A stretch of 64,000 nucleotides of DNA, from the NCBI RefSeq assembly GCF_000002995.4, contig NW_025062478.1, forward strand, positions 11,962,001 to 12,026,000, written 5' to 3'. The notes beneath the pieces were generated by a model. The model was given only the letters and a program-made list of their open reading frames with translations. It made no database searches and was not told the origin of the DNA. Positions 63,189 through 64,000 of the stretch are shown here, one piece after another. Position 1 is the stretch's first letter. Each line of letters starts with the position of its first letter. A program made the position numbers and the translations under genes. The stretch comes from Brugia malayi. Taxonomy: Eukaryota; Nematoda; Chromadorea; Rhabditida; Onchocercidae.

Positions 63189-64000
63189 ATGAAAGAGTAA
63201 ATTTGAATGGTTTTAGTGAAAAGATGCGCATATTCCTCTTAACGACTACGTTTAACTTAGTTCGTTGTTTTTTTTTTTTTTTTCATTTTAATTTTTACTA
63301 TTTATGCATTAAGTACTTTCATTAAGAAATAAATTTAGCATTCGCAATGAGTGCAATTAGGTTAAATCACGTAATTGACGCACGTCTAATTTCAAAATAA
63401 TAAACAAAACATATTAATAATAAATGATAATTTTAGTATTAAATGAAATATTCTCATAAAATGATAATATTTTTTGCTAACATTTATAAAATTTATGTTA
63501 TTTTCTTATATAAATATCAAATTAATATTTGAATATATCTGTGATATATCATTAAGTTTGAAATAATTCAATAATTATTTTAACTTTATAAACGATAAAA
63601 AGTAATTGCAAAATTTAATTTTTATTAATAAATAGATGAAATAATGCAATGCTAAATATTAATCAATTATCAGTCATTTTAAACAAACAATAAAAAGAAT
63701 AATTTAAAAAATTTTTTAAAAAGATATTGTTTTAAATCATTTAATAAAATAGTAAAAATGTTTTATTATTTAAAAAAAAAAATACATATAAAATTTTAGA
63801 TTTAAAAAAAAAAAACATTAAAAAGAATATGAAAGGTGGTAAAGGAGAAAAAAAAAATAAGAAATAATCATTTGAATTTATCAAAGCTTTTTCAAATGGG
63901 ACAATAAAATCAAAATATTTTCTTTTCTTACAGCATTTTTTCCTTTTTTCTTTTTTTTTTTTTTTTTTTGTTTCGTTCTTTTAATATTAGGGCAAAATAT

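Larger units (their letters stand above)
48881..64000. other. 15-kb gene-empty region upstream of myosin V
   Basis: Very AT-rich DNA dominated by A/T homopolymers, with the minisatellites and microsatellites listed separately. The open frames are repeat-derived or low-complexity. More complex patches without repeats occur near 49540-49650, 50855-51000, 54890-54990 and 62630-62900; they could be regulatory or non-coding exons. No protein or RNA gene could be supported. Confidence 0.6.

Noticed and set aside
62805..63192. Open frames on both strands at the right end
   Set aside because: They consist of Arg/Glu or Ser/Leu/Pro runs from GA-rich repeats.

Overview
The window is nuclear DNA from a nematode. 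It is strongly AT-rich, with long A/T homopolymers, short exons split by AT-rich introns, and TTTCAG/TTTTAG-type acceptors. Major-sperm-protein (MSP) domain proteins and a TTBK-like CK1-family kinase point the same way. The style would suit a clade III (spirurid-type) parasite, but the sequence alone does not fix the species. Gene models were built by hand: exons were joined by splice signals, reading phase and family similarity, and every junction was checked for phase.

Layout. 1-360: a perfect palindrome carrying an E-box/CLEAR-type core, then tRNA-Gln(TTG) on the minus strand. 2289-9856 (-): an 18-exon Argonaute of about 1025 aa. 11434-13601 (-) and 14425-16961 (-): two tandem paralogues that join an N-terminal membrane segment and a basic linker to a C-terminal MSP domain. 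17369-20043 (+): a 318-aa TTBK-like protein kinase, divergent from the second MSP gene across only 407 bp. 21266-23361 (-): an HDHD2-like HAD phosphatase of 262 aa. 25983-48561 (-): a complete 40-exon class V myosin of about 1798 aa with motor, six IQ motifs, coiled coil and dilute/globular tail; a 5-kb intron holds a possible internal first exon for a tail-only isoform. 48562-64000: no gene found, only AT-rich DNA with several minisatellites and microsatellites.

How the genes may work together. Nematode MSP-domain proteins and TTBK-like kinases are often sperm-expressed, and some nematode AGO-clade Argonautes (ALG-3/4) act in spermatogenesis. Here an Argonaute, two membrane-anchored MSP proteins and such a kinase are adjacent, and each has a TATA-like box about 96-113 nt before its ATG. 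I read this as a candidate male-germline neighbourhood, by inference only. The Argonaute has Asp, not His, at the fourth catalytic position (DEDD).

Repeats matter in this window. Several unrelated minisatellites, including ones just upstream of the HAD and myosin genes, are built from GATAA-containing units. A 144-bp tandem duplication has copied part of an Argonaute exon into the adjacent intron. A 48-bp inverted repeat sits in two introns flanking most of the kinase exons.
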